Shown: piece after piece, positions 16,368 through 24,953 of the stretch
How positions within the stretch are numbered: the stretch's first letter is position 1
Layout: the number at the start of each line of letters is the position of its first letter
Assembly: GCF_020131355.1 (NCBI RefSeq)
Contig: NZ_JAHLEL010000053.1
Coordinates: 124,001 to 188,000 of the forward strand
Direction: 5' to 3'
Source of the DNA: Pseudonocardia sp. ICBG1293
GTDB lineage: Bacteria; Actinomycetota; Actinomycetes; Mycobacteriales; Pseudonocardiaceae
Length of the DNA: 64,000 nt
Notes under the pieces: model-generated
What the model was told of the DNA's origin: nothing
The model's input: the letters and a program-made list of their open reading frames with translations, nothing else
Database searches by the model: none
Made by a program: the position numbers and the translations under genes

Positions 16368-17642
16368 CTAGCGGGGCCCGTTGCGGTCGGGCACCGGGGC
16401 CGCGGCCGCGACGTCGTCGGTGCGGGCGGCCGGCAGGTAGAGCCGGAACACCGGCGGCCGGGCGCGGGAGAGCTCCAGCCGGCCGCCGTCGGCCTCGACC
16501 AGCGTCCGGGCCAGCGCGAGACCCAGCCCGGTCGAGGACTGCGCGGAGATGCCCCGGTCGAACACGTGCGGCACCAGGTCCTCCGGCACCCCGGGCCCGG
16601 TGTCGGAGACCTCGACCAGCAGCGCGTTCTCCCCGGTGCGGGCCGAGATCGTGACCGGGCCGTCGCCGTGCTGCAGGGCGTTGTCCACCAGCACCCCGAT
16701 CGCCTCGCGCAGCCGGGCCGCGGTGACCCGGGCGAGGAGCCCCTCGGGCACCCGCACCCGCAGCGCCCGCCCGGCCGCGGTGAGCGGGCCGCGCCACTCC
16801 CGTTCGGCGTCGGCGACGGCCTCGGCCAGGTCGACCGGCTCCGCGCCGACCGCCCGGGCCGCACGCGCGGACTCCAGCAGGTCGTCGAGGACGGCGGTGA
16901 GCCGCTCGGTCTGCTCCAGCGCCGCGTTGGCCTCCCGGCGGGCGTCCGGGTCCGGGTGGCAGGCCAGCTCGTCGAGGCGCAGCTGCAGCGCGGTGATCCG
17001 GCTGCGCAGCTGGTGGGACACGTCCCCGACCAGCGACCGCTCGCGGTGCAGCAGCTGCGACAGCGCCGTCGCCGAGGAGTCCAGGACCTCGGAGACGCGG
17101 TCGAGCTCGGCGATGTCGTAGCGGGCCGGGGAGCGGCGGAAGTCGCCGGCGCCCAGACGCGCGGCGCGGGCCGCGAGGTCGCGCAGCGGGTCCGACAGCC
17201 GACGCGCGGTGTACACCGCGACCCCGGTCCCGACCGTGACGGAGAACCCGACCAGCAGCACGACGACGGCGACCACCTGGGTCTGCTGCGAGCGCATCAC
17301 CGACGTCGGCTGGGACAGCTCCATCATCCCGCCGGGGCCGAACGGCAGCGTCTCGGTCACCGGGTCCTCGACCCGGTCCACGCCGTACACGATGGGCTCG
17401 GCGTCCGGCGGCACGACCACGAGCCGGGAGTTCGGCGGGATGGCCGCCTCCACCAGCCGCCGCGACGGTGCGCCGGTGCCGTACTCCTCGACGGTCTCGG
17501 TGACCTGTTCGAGGCGCTGGGTCAGCTCGGCGCGGGTGAAGTCCTCGACCAGCTGCCAGGTCGCCAGCGCGAGCGGGCCGCCCAGGAACAGCGCGGTCAG
17601 CGCCACCGTCAGCAGGGTGGAGATCAGGATCCGGCGGCGCAC
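16368..17642 (-). CDS. sensor histidine kinase, OmpR-type pair
   Basis: A 424-aa membrane kinase. The first helix is at about 4-28, then an extracytoplasmic region to about 120 and a second helix (VVAVVVLLVGFSVTVGTGVA). HAMP follows, then a HisKA dimerisation helix with the phospho-acceptor in VGDVSHQLRSRITALQ (near 210). The HATPase has GVLVDNALQHGDG and STGLGLALARTLVEADGG. I choose GTG 17642, which has GAGG just upstream and starts seven bases after the regulator stop; a GTG at 17678 would overlap the regulator gene. It forms an operon with the response regulator. Signal unknown. Confidence 0.88.
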   Translation of the reverse strand: MRRRILISTLLTVALTALFLGGPLALATWQLVEDFTRAELTQRLEQVTETVEEYGTGAPSRRLVEAAIPPNSRLVVVPPDAEPIVYGVDRVEDPVTETLPFGPGGMMELSQPTSVMRSQQTQVVAVVVLLVGFSVTVGTGVAVYTARRLSDPLRDLAARAARLGAGDFRRSPARYDIAELDRVSEVLDSSATALSQLLHRERSLVGDVSHQLRSRITALQLRLDELACHPDPDARREANAALEQTERLTAVLDDLLESARAARAVGAEPVDLAEAVADAEREWRGPLTAAGRALRVRVPEGLLARVTAARLREAIGVLVDNALQHGDGPVTISARTGENALLVEVSDTGPGVPEDLVPHVFDRGISAQSSTGLGLALARTLVEADGGRLELSRARPPVFRLYLPAARTDDVAAAAPVPDRNGPR

Positions 17643-17649
17643 GGCGACC

Positions 17650-18306
17650 TCAGTCCGAGTTGTACCGGAAACCGACACCGCGGACGGTGGCGATCCGCTT
17701 CTCGCCGCCGATCTTGCGGCGCAGCCACGACATGTGCATGTCCAGCGTCTTCGACGACTTCATGTCCGCGTCGCCCCAGACCGCGTGCAGGATCTCCTCG
17801 CGGGTCACGACCTGCCCGGCGTGGATCATCAGCACCCGCAGCAGCTCGAACTCCTTGTTGGCCAGGGAGATCTCGTCGCCGTCGAGCAGGACGCGGCGGC
17901 CGGACAGCTCCATCCGCAGCCCGCCCACCTCGACGACGTCCTGGGTGCGCCGGCGCAGCAGCGCCCGGACCCGTGCCAGCAGCTCGGCCAGCCGGAACGG
18001 CTTGGACACGTAGTCGTCGGCACCGGCGTCGAGCCCCACGACGAAGTCGACCTCGTCGGTGCGCGCGGTCAGCATCAGCACCGGCAGGTCGGGCAGGGTC
18101 GTGCGGACCCGGCGGCACACCTCCAGGCCGTCCATGCCGGGCAGCCCCAGGTCGAGCACGAGCAGGTCCACCTGGGCGCCGGTCACCCGGTCGACGGCAC
18201 CGACGCCGTCGGCGACGACCTCGACGTCGTACCCCTCGCGCTGCAGCGCCCGCGACAGCGGCTCGGCGATGGCCGCGTCGTCCTCGGCCAGAACCACGGT
18301 GGTCAT
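17650..18306 (-). CDS. OmpR/PhoB-family response regulator
   Basis: A 218-aa DNA-binding regulator. The receiver domain (1-118) has phospho-acceptor Asp52 in LLVLDLGLPGMDG, acidic residues in AEDD and Lys in VSKPFRLAEL. The winged-helix domain (about 125-215) has the recognition region SSKTLDMHMSWLRRKIGG. The start is ATG 18306. It is the first gene of the pair with the kinase. The divergent hisN gene begins 65 bases away, so the intergenic region may serve both and allow autoregulation. Confidence 0.92.
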   Translation of the reverse strand: MTTVVLAEDDAAIAEPLSRALQREGYDVEVVADGVGAVDRVTGAQVDLLVLDLGLPGMDGLEVCRRVRTTLPDLPVLMLTARTDEVDFVVGLDAGADDYVSKPFRLAELLARVRALLRRRTQDVVEVGGLRMELSGRRVLLDGDEISLANKEFELLRVLMIHAGQVVTREEILHAVWGDADMKSSKTLDMHMSWLRRKIGGEKRIATVRGVGFRYNSD

Positions 18307-18371
18307 TTCACCGAGCATAGGGCTCCGGGCCCCGGACACGGCGGCGGTGCGAGCTGGCATGCTCGCCCAAC

Positions 18372-19190
18372 GTGAAGCCCGAGCGATGCGTGCCCGCCGA
18401 CCCCGGTGATCTGGATCTCGCCCTGCGCCTGGCGGACCTCGCCGACGCGATCACCCTGCCCCGGTTCCGGGCGGCCGACCTGCGGGTGGAGCGCAAGCCC
18501 GACCGCACCCCGGTGACCGACGCCGACACCGCGGCGGAGGACGCGATCCGGGCCGCGCTGGGCCACGAGCGCCCCGGCGACGCGATCCTCGGTGAGGAGC
18601 GGGGCGGGTCCACCGACCTCGCGAGCGGCCGCGGCTGGGTGATCGACCCGATCGACGGTACGAAGAACTTCTCCCGCGGCGGCCCCGCGTGGGCGACGCT
18701 GATCGCACTCGTCGTCGACGGGGTGCCCGCCGTGGGTGTGGTGAGCGCGCCGGCGCTGCAGCGGCGCTGGTGGGGGTCGGCCGGGGCGGGCGCCTGGGCG
18801 CGCGACCTGCCGACCGGGACCCCGAGGCGGATCGCGGTGTCCGGGGTGGCCGACGTCGCCGACGCCTACGTGTCCACCACGAACACCGACACCTTCCGCA
18901 GCGAGCCGTCCCCGGTCTCGCGCGAGGGCTGGATCGGGCTGACCGAGGCCTGCTGGGAGTCCCGCGCGTTCGGCGACTTCTGGCAGCACGTGCTGGTCGC
19001 CGAGGGCGTCATCGACGTCGCGGTGGAGCCCGCCGCGAACCCGTGGGACCTCGCCGCGCCGGCCGCCGTCGTCGCCGAGGCCGGCGGGCGGCTGACCGAC
19101 CTCGCCGGGAACCCGACCTGGTCCGGCAGACACGGCCTGACCAGCAACGGGCTGCTGCACGACGCCACCCTGGAGGTGCTGCGTGGCTGA
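18372..19190 (+). CDS. hisN: histidinol-phosphatase, inositol-monophosphatase fold
   Basis: A 272-aa Mg-dependent phosphatase hydrolysing histidinol phosphate in histidine synthesis (the HisN type used by actinobacteria). Metal-binding motifs are ILGEERGG (Glu), WVIDPIDGTKNFSRG and AANPWDLAAPAAVVAEAGG. The close relatives SuhB and CysQ share the fold, but the WAT and TTNTDTF blocks fit HisN. GTG start at 18372. The 3' end overlaps the MaoC gene by eight bases. Confidence 0.85.
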   Translation: MKPERCVPADPGDLDLALRLADLADAITLPRFRAADLRVERKPDRTPVTDADTAAEDAIRAALGHERPGDAILGEERGGSTDLASGRGWVIDPIDGTKNFSRGGPAWATLIALVVDGVPAVGVVSAPALQRRWWGSAGAGAWARDLPTGTPRRIAVSGVADVADAYVSTTNTDTFRSEPSPVSREGWIGLTEACWESRAFGDFWQHVLVAEGVIDVAVEPAANPWDLAAPAAVVAEAGGRLTDLAGNPTWSGRHGLTSNGLLHDATLEVLRG

Positions 19191-19656
19191 GACCGCCGCC
19201 GAGGTCTTCTTCGACGACCTCGCCCCGGGCACCGTCGTCGACCTCGGCACGACCGTGGTCGACCGCGAGGAGATGCTGGCGTTCTCCGCCCGCTTCGACC
19301 CGCAGCCCTTCCACCTCGACGACGCCGCGGGCGAGCGGGTCTTCGGCGGGCTGGCCGCCTCGGGCTGGTTCACCGCGGCGCTGTGGATGCGCGCCTACGT
19401 CGACGGGCTGCTGTCCCGCGCGGCGGCGCTGGGCTCACCGGGCGGCGACGAGATCGCCTGGCCCGCGCCGGTGTTCGCCGGCGACGAGCTGCACGCACGG
19501 ATGGAGGTGCTCGACGCCCGGGTGTCGCGCAGCCGGCCGTCGATGGGGCTGATCACGCTGCGCGGCACGATGACCCGCACCGGCGACGGCGCGGTCGTCT
19601 ACCGGTCCCGGTTCACCGGCATGTTCGCCCTCAGGCCGGTTCCGCCAGCGCCGTGA
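19183..19656 (+). CDS. MaoC-family dehydratase (hot-dog fold)
   Basis: A 157-aa hydratase-like protein. The Asp/His hydratase pair is seen in FSARFDPQPFHLDDAAG (about 36-50), and FGGLAASGWFTAALWMR follows as in other R-specific enoyl-CoA hydratase-like proteins. The substrate is probably an enoyl-thioester. It overlaps hisN upstream and its last 26 bases overlap the convergent HMG-CoA-lyase gene. Cotranscription with hisN looks accidental to function. Confidence 0.82.
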   Translation: MAETAAEVFFDDLAPGTVVDLGTTVVDREEMLAFSARFDPQPFHLDDAAGERVFGGLAASGWFTAALWMRAYVDGLLSRAAALGSPGGDEIAWPAPVFAGDELHARMEVLDARVSRSRPSMGLITLRGTMTRTGDGAVVYRSRFTGMFALRPVPPAP

Positions 19657-20569
19657 CGACCCGCGAGGGCGACGGCCGCCCCAGGTGCCCGGCCATCCAC
19701 ACGCTGGTGTCGACCAGCTTCGCCAGGTCGACACCGTGGTCGACGCCGAGCCCGTCGAGCATCCACACCAGGTCCTCGGTCGCGAGGTTGCCGGTCGCGG
19801 ACCCCGCGTAGGGGCACCCGCCCAGCCCGCCCGCGCTGGCGTCGACGGTGGTGACGCCGTACCTCAGCGCGGCGAGGGTGTTGGACAGCGCCTGGCCGTA
19901 GGTGTCGTGGAAGTGCACGGCGAGCCGGTCGGTCCCGACCCCGCGGGCGACGCAGGCGTCGAGCACCGCGCCGACGTGCGCCGGGGTGGCGACGCCGATC
20001 GTGTCGCCCAGGGAGAGCTGGTCGCAGCCCATCTCCATCAGCCGGGCCCCGACGGCAGCGGCCTGGTCCGGGTCCACGCCGCCCTCCCAGGGGTCGCCGA
20101 AGACCATCGACACGTACGCGCGCACCCGCAGCCCCTCACGCACCGCGCGGGTGACCGTGGGCTCGAACATCGCGAACTGCTCGTCGAGGGTGCGGTTGAG
20201 GTTGCGCTTCGCGAAGGTCTCGGTGGCCGAGGCGAACACCGCCACGTGGTCGCAGCCCGCCTCGATCGCCCGGTCCAGCCCGCGCTCGTTCGGGGTGAGG
20301 ACGGGGTAGTCGAGGCCGGCGCGGCGGTCGAGCACGGCGAGCAGGTCGGCGGCGTCGGCGAGCTGGGGCACCCATCTCGGGTGCACGAAGCTGGTCGCCT
20401 CCAGCGTGCGCAGTCCCGCGTCGGCGAGGCGGTCGAGGAACTCGGCCTTCGCCGCGACCGGGACGACGGTCTTCTCGTTCTGCAGCCCGTCGCGCGGGCC
20501 GACCTCGTAGATCTCGACGCGCCCGGGGAGCGCGGGATCGCGCACCGTCGTGGGAAGACCGTTGCTCAC
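19631..20569 (-). CDS. hydroxymethylglutaryl-CoA lyase family protein
   Basis: A 312-aa TIM-barrel lyase of the DRE type. VGPRDGLQNEKTVV (about 23-36) holds the catalytic Arg and metal Asp, and AVHFHDTYGQALSN holds the metal-binding His. The GGLGGCPYAGSATGNLATED signature contains the catalytic Cys of HMG-CoA lyases. Members cleave HMG-CoA (leucine breakdown) or related 3-hydroxy-3-methyl acyl-CoAs. The GTG start at 20569 overlaps the stop of the PH-domain gene in GTGA, so it is translationally coupled; the end overlaps the MaoC gene. Confidence 0.88.
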   Translation of the reverse strand: MSNGLPTTVRDPALPGRVEIYEVGPRDGLQNEKTVVPVAAKAEFLDRLADAGLRTLEATSFVHPRWVPQLADAADLLAVLDRRAGLDYPVLTPNERGLDRAIEAGCDHVAVFASATETFAKRNLNRTLDEQFAMFEPTVTRAVREGLRVRAYVSMVFGDPWEGGVDPDQAAAVGARLMEMGCDQLSLGDTIGVATPAHVGAVLDACVARGVGTDRLAVHFHDTYGQALSNTLAALRYGVTTVDASAGGLGGCPYAGSATGNLATEDLVWMLDGLGVDHGVDLAKLVDTSVWMAGHLGRPSPSRVVTALAEPA

Positions 20570-21189
20570 AGGGGCGCCCTCTCTCGCTGCGGTGCGGATG
20601 CCCCCATCCTGCCCCGCACGGCCGCGTCGGCGTGCCCACGGCGGGCCGTGTGCTCGCTCTCCTTCTCGTGGCTGCGGCGCCGCTCGGCGAGCAGGCCGAT
20701 CTCCCGGTGCAGCCGGGCCTGCACCTGTTCGACGGCCGGGACGTCGGTGAACCGCAGCCGTTCCCCCGCGACGTCGAGCAGCAGCGTGCCGCAGCCGAAC
20801 AGCCGGTCCCCGGCACCGGCGCGGACCCGGACCGAGTCGATCCGGTCGATCGGCACGTCGAGACCGTCGCGGACGAGCAGCCCCTCCCGGATGAGGAACC
20901 GCCGGTCGGTGACGACGAACCGGGTGGCACGCCAGCGAGCGATCGGGAGCAGCGTGAAGCGCACCGCGAGGACCGCGGCGAGGCCCCCGAGCGCGAGCCA
21001 GGCCCACGGCGCCCACGGCTGCAGCCGGACGACGGCGGCCCCGAACCCGGCGACCGCGCTCACCCCGACGAGCACCGCGGCCGGGCGCAGGCACAGCCGC
21101 CAGTGCGGGTGCCCGAGCAGCACGACGTGCTCGCCCTCGTCCAGGACCCGGTCGAGGGCCCGGTCCGGAGCGCTGTCGGGGAACGCCAT
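20566..21189 (-). CDS. bacterial PH-domain membrane protein
   Basis: A 207-aa protein with two membrane helices at about 37-80 (LRPAAVLVGVSAVAGFGAAV and the next segment) and a bPH2/DUF304-like domain after them (FVVTDRRFLIREGLL, IDRIDSVRVRAGAGDRLFGC). The tail is charged and probably cytoplasmic. It corresponds in position to Rv3278c between GtrA and birA. Function unknown; PH-like domains are often scaffold parts in the membrane. The ATG at 21189 starts the gene and its stop is coupled with the lyase gene. Confidence 0.8.
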   Translation of the reverse strand: MAFPDSAPDRALDRVLDEGEHVVLLGHPHWRLCLRPAAVLVGVSAVAGFGAAVVRLQPWAPWAWLALGGLAAVLAVRFTLLPIARWRATRFVVTDRRFLIREGLLVRDGLDVPIDRIDSVRVRAGAGDRLFGCGTLLLDVAGERLRFTDVPAVEQVQARLHREIGLLAERRRSHEKESEHTARRGHADAAVRGRMGASAPQRERAPL

Positions 21190-21268
21190 GTGCCCACGGT
21201 AGGGCGCCGCGCGGCGCCCGCCCACCCGACGCGCGGGCGCTGCGTCGCAGGTCAGCGCAGTGGGTGAC

Positions 21269-22117
21269 TCAGGTCTGGTCGGCCGCGCGCAGATGGACGA
21301 TGTCGCCGGCCGCCACCGCGACGCGGGCCCCGTCGTCCGGATGGACCAGCAGGCGTCCCTGCGGGTCGACGTCCTCGGCCGTCCCGACGAGGTGGTCCCC
21401 GGCCGGGCGTTCCACCCGGACCCGGGAGCCGAGGCTGGCGCAGGCCGACCGGTAGTCACGGCGCAGACCGCAGGCGTCGGCGTCGCCGTGGACCTCGCGC
21501 CACTGCGCCTCGCGCCGGTACAGGTGCCCCAGCAGCACGACCGCGGTCTCGGCGCGGCTCGCGGTGAACGCGTGCGCGGCCAGCGAGGTCGCGCCCCACG
21601 GCAGGTCGGTGGCCGGCGTGGAGATGTTCAGGCCGATGCCCAGCACGATGCCCGGCCCGCCGCCGGACACCGCGGTCATCTCGGCGAGGATCCCCGCCGC
21701 CTTGCCGCGGGTCGATCCGACGAGCAGGTCGTTGGGCCACTTGAGGGCGACCGGCAGGTCCGGGGCGAGCTCGGCGATCGCGTCGGCGAGCGCCACCCCG
21801 GCGAGCATCGGCAACCAGCCCAGCCGGTCGGCGGGCACCCCCTCGGGGCGCCAGAGCACCGACAGCGTCAGCGCCGCCCCGGGCCGGGAGATCCAGGTGC
21901 GGTCGAGGCGTCCGCGGCCGCGCACCTGGTCCTCGGCGATCAGCACCGAGCGGTCCGGCGCACCGCGCCCGGCCTCGGCCAGCAGGTCGGCGTTGGTGGA
22001 TCCGGTGGAGGCGACGACCTCGAGCGCCGTCCAGCCCCCGGCGGGACGGAGCACGGCCGTCCGCAGGGCGTACGGGTCCAGCGGAGCCCCGTCACCGTGA
22101 TTCGTCCCGGTCGTCAT
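21269..22117 (-). CDS. birA: biotin--[acetyl-CoA-carboxylase] ligase
   Basis: Attaches biotin to the carboxyl carrier domain, here expected to be AccA3 (39221-40996). Of 282 residues, the adenylation motif GRGRLDRTWISRPG lies at about 70, VALKWPNDLLVG at about 125, and GIVLGIGLNISTP follows. A C-terminal SH3-like domain (about 235-282) is present. There is no N-terminal HTH, so it is a non-regulatory ligase. ATG start at 22117. It is divergent from accD5 with 144 bases between starts, a pairing kept across mycolata. Confidence 0.93.
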   Translation of the reverse strand: MTTGTNHGDGAPLDPYALRTAVLRPAGGWTALEVVASTGSTNADLLAEAGRGAPDRSVLIAEDQVRGRGRLDRTWISRPGAALTLSVLWRPEGVPADRLGWLPMLAGVALADAIAELAPDLPVALKWPNDLLVGSTRGKAAGILAEMTAVSGGGPGIVLGIGLNISTPATDLPWGATSLAAHAFTASRAETAVVLLGHLYRREAQWREVHGDADACGLRRDYRSACASLGSRVRVERPAGDHLVGTAEDVDPQGRLLVHPDDGARVAVAAGDIVHLRAADQT

Positions 22118-22261
22118 CACCGCGCACCGTAACGGCACCGCGACGCACCGGGGACCGCGGAGGGTGCACGGATCGGTAACGGTCGCCGTCGCGGCCACCC
22201 GGTCGGCTGCGTCGCACGTCACCCCCGGACCGAACCTACTTGCGGGTTAAGCTCCGACCCC

Positions 22262-23902
22262 ATGAGCGCCGCAACGGAGCCGATGGCGACCCCGGACAGT
22301 GGTGGGGCAGAGCCGGACATCCACACCACGGCGGGCAAGCTCGCCGATCTCTACCAGCGTTTCGAGGACGCGGTCCACGCCGGTTCGGCGTCCGCGGTCG
22401 AGAAGCAGCACGCGAAGGGGCGCCAGACCGCCCGTGAGCGGATCGACCAGCTGCTCGACCCGGGCTCGTTCGTCGAGCTGGACTCACTGACCCGGCACCG
22501 GTCCACGAACTTCGGGATGGACGCCAAGCGCCCGTTCGGCGACGGCGTCGTGACCGGTACCGGCACCATCGACGGCCGCCCGGTCGCGGTGTTCTCCCAG
22601 GACGCGACCGTCTTCGGCGGCGCGCTGGGCGAGGTCTACGGCGAGAAGATCGTCAAGGTCATGGACGTGGCCGCGAAGATCGGCTGCCCGGTCGTCGGCA
22701 TCAACGACGGCGGCGGCGCGCGCATCCAGGAGGGCGTGGTCGCGCTCGGCCTCTACGGCGAGATCTTCACGCGCAACGTGTCGAGCTCCGGCGTGATCCC
22801 GCAGATCTCGCTGATCATGGGCCCGTGCGCGGGCGGCGCCGTCTACTCCCCCGCGATCACCGACTTCACGGTCATGGTCGACGAGACCAGCCACATGTTC
22901 ATCACCGGCCCGGACGTCATCAAGACCGTCACCGGTGAGGACGTCGACATGGAGGAGCTCGGCGGCGGCCGGGCCCACAACACCAAGTCCGGTGTGGCCC
23001 ACTACCTGGCGGGCGACGAGGCCGACGCGCTCGACTACGTCAAGCAGCTGCTGAGCTTCCTGCCGTCGAACAACCTGTCCGAGGCGCCGTCGTTCCCGGC
23101 CACCGAGCCCGTCGAGGGGTCGATCGAGGACGGGATCATCGACTCCGACCGCGAGCTCGACACCCTGATCCCGGACTCGGCGAACACCCCGTACGACATC
23201 CGTGAGGTCATCAACCGGGTCGTCGACGACGAGGACTTCCTCGAGGTCCAGGAGCTCTGGGCGCCGAACATCGTGATCGGCTACGCCCGCGTCGAGGGCC
23301 GCAGCGTCGGCATCGTGGCGAACCAGCCGACCCAGTTCGCCGGCTGCCTGGACATCGACGCCTCGGAGAAGGCCGCCCGCTTCGTGCGGACCTGCGACGC
23401 GTTCAACATCCCGGTGCTGACCTTCGTCGACGTGCCGGGCTTCCTGCCGGGCACCGAGCAGGAGTGGAACGGCATCATCCGCCGCGGCGCCAAGCTGATC
23501 TACGCCTACGCCGAGGCGACCGTCCCGAAGGTCACCGTCATCACCCGCAAGGCCTACGGCGGCGCCTACGACGTCATGGGCTCCAAGCACCTCGGCGCCG
23601 ACGTCAACATCGCCTGGCCGACCGCGCAGATCGCGGTCACCGGCGCGCAGGGCGCGGTGTCGATCCTCTACCGCAAGGAGCTCAAGGGCCTGGAGGGCGA
23701 CGAGCTCGCCGCCAAGCGGGCGGAGCTGCAGCAGGACTACGAGGACACCCTCTGCAACCCCTACATCGCCGCCGACCGGGGCTACATCGACGCGGTCGTG
23801 CCGCCGTCGCACACCCGCGGCTACGTCGGCCGGGCGCTGCGGATGCTGTCCACCAAGCGGGAGCAGGGCCCGACCCGCAAGCACGGGAACATCCCGCTCT
23901 GA
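22262..23902 (+). CDS. accD5: acyl-CoA carboxylase beta subunit (carboxyltransferase, AccD5-like)
   Basis: A 546-aa carboxyltransferase that moves carboxyl from biotin to acetyl/propionyl-CoA. Both crotonase-like halves are present. The N-half has INDGGGARIQEGVVALGLYG and IMGPCAGGAVYSPAI (oxyanion hole). The C-half has FVDVPGFLPGTEQEWNGIIR and KAYGGAYDVMGSKHLGAD. It works with the biotinylated AccA3 and the epsilon subunit encoded next; the product, methylmalonyl- or malonyl-CoA, feeds fatty or mycolic-type acid synthesis. The start is ATG 22262. The stop overlaps the next start by one base. Confidence 0.95.
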   Translation: MSAATEPMATPDSGGAEPDIHTTAGKLADLYQRFEDAVHAGSASAVEKQHAKGRQTARERIDQLLDPGSFVELDSLTRHRSTNFGMDAKRPFGDGVVTGTGTIDGRPVAVFSQDATVFGGALGEVYGEKIVKVMDVAAKIGCPVVGINDGGGARIQEGVVALGLYGEIFTRNVSSSGVIPQISLIMGPCAGGAVYSPAITDFTVMVDETSHMFITGPDVIKTVTGEDVDMEELGGGRAHNTKSGVAHYLAGDEADALDYVKQLLSFLPSNNLSEAPSFPATEPVEGSIEDGIIDSDRELDTLIPDSANTPYDIREVINRVVDDEDFLEVQELWAPNIVIGYARVEGRSVGIVANQPTQFAGCLDIDASEKAARFVRTCDAFNIPVLTFVDVPGFLPGTEQEWNGIIRRGAKLIYAYAEATVPKVTVITRKAYGGAYDVMGSKHLGADVNIAWPTAQIAVTGAQGAVSILYRKELKGLEGDELAAKRAELQQDYEDTLCNPYIAADRGYIDAVVPPSHTRGYVGRALRMLSTKREQGPTRKHGNIPL

Positions 23903-24159
23903 TGGGCGAGCCGCAGCAGACGCAGGAGTCCACCGAGGGCACCCCGGAGGAGCGCCGCGCGCTGTTCCGGGTCGTCCGGGGCACCCCCGACGACCACGAG
24001 CTCGCGGCGCTGGCCGCCGTGGTCGCCGCGGCGGCGAGCACCGGCGGTCCGTCCCCGGCGCCGCGGACGCCGGACCTGTGGTCGCACCCCGCGGCCCGGC
24101 TCCGTGCCCCGCTGCACGCCGGCCCGGGCGCCTGGCGCGCCTCCGGCCTCCCGCGCTGA
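23902..24159 (+). CDS. acyl-CoA carboxylase epsilon subunit
   Basis: An 85-residue protein starting at ATG 23902, sharing its first base with the accD5 stop (TGATG), so it is translated with it. The middle segment FRVVRGTPDDHELAALAAVV is the conserved helix of the AccE family, which stabilises the alpha-beta complex in actinobacteria. The C-terminal part ends with a WRASGLPR motif typical of the family. The N-terminal 20 residues are Gln/Glu/Thr-rich and likely disordered. Confidence 0.88.
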   Translation: MGEPQQTQESTEGTPEERRALFRVVRGTPDDHELAALAAVVAAAASTGGPSPAPRTPDLWSHPAARLRAPLHAGPGAWRASGLPR

Positions 24160-24180
24160 CCCCGCACACGGCACCGGCCG

Positions 24181-24221
24181 ACGCCCGGTCCCCGGCACAC
24201 CACGTGCCCGGGGCCGGGCGT
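24181..24221 (+). terminator. hairpin after accD5-accE
   Basis: Arms 24181-24198 and 24204-24221 pair at 16 of 18 positions around the loop ACCAC. It lies 22 bases after the accE stop. The rest of the gap to the next gene at 24420 holds GC-rich sequence without further structure I can name. Confidence 0.6.
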
Positions 24222-24419
24222 CGTCGCGTCCGGCCCCGGCGCCCCCGCTCCCAGGGGCGACCCACGACGTCGCGCGGCACCCCGTGCGCGGGGCGCTCCG
24301 GGGGCCGCACCGGCTCCGGCGGGGGGCGCGGTCCACCCCGGGGTGGAGGGCGCGGCTCCACCCGGGATCGACCCCGGCGCCGACGCGACGACCCGTCCCG
24401 TGGAGAGATCGTTCTCCCC

Positions 24420-24914
24420 ATGGACGCCACCTCCCTCGTCATCACGGTCGCGATCGTCGGCCTGGTCCTCTACAAGCAGTTCCGCGGGCAGTTCGTCGGC
24501 GGCGCCCGCGACGTGCGGCTCCCCGCCGTCGTGATGGGCATCGGGGTGCTCACGGTGGCCCAGGCCGGGCCGGAGGTCACCGCGGCCGGGCTCGCGCTGC
24601 TCGCCGCCGAGCTGGTGCTGGTGGCCGGGCTCGGGGTGCTGCGCGGGTACGCGTTCCGCCTGGGCACCCGCGACGGGTGGGCCTACCGCAGCGGGTCGGC
24701 CGCGCTGCTCGTCGCCTGGGTCCTGACCCTCGGCGTGCGGATCGGTGCGGGGGTCGTCGGCGGGGCCGTCGGCGCCGGGCCGCTGCTGTCGACGTCGTCG
24801 GCGCTGGTCCTGGGCGGCAGCCTGCTGGTCCAGAGCCTGGTCCTGCGACGGCGGGTGGCCGCGGCCGGCCTGCCCGTCCGGCCGGCCGAGGGCCGTGCCC
24901 GGGTCGCGGCCTGA
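24420..24914 (+). CDS. predicted membrane protein, function unknown
   Basis: A 164-aa protein with about five hydrophobic helices: near 5-20 (LVITVAIVGLVLYKQF), 35-50, 56-76, 92-115 and 122-145. The charged tail is short. I do not recognise a named family with certainty. Its gene ends 40 bases before the histidine kinase gene on the same strand, and similar membrane protein/kinase/LuxR-regulator sets occur in other actinobacteria, so it may be an accessory to that signalling pair. The ATG at 24420 follows a GGAGAG sequence eight to thirteen bases upstream, which supports the start. Confidence 0.65.
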   Translation: MDATSLVITVAIVGLVLYKQFRGQFVGGARDVRLPAVVMGIGVLTVAQAGPEVTAAGLALLAAELVLVAGLGVLRGYAFRLGTRDGWAYRSGSAALLVAWVLTLGVRIGAGVVGGAVGAGPLLSTSSALVLGGSLLVQSLVLRRRVAAAGLPVRPAEGRARVAA

Positions 24915-24953
24915 CCGTCCCGCCCGCACCGGCAGCTGTGTCAGAGTGAAACG

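Noticed and set aside
22118..22261. A biotin-responsive operator between birA and accD5
   Set aside because: BirA here lacks the DNA-binding domain, and I see no convincing long palindrome in the gap.
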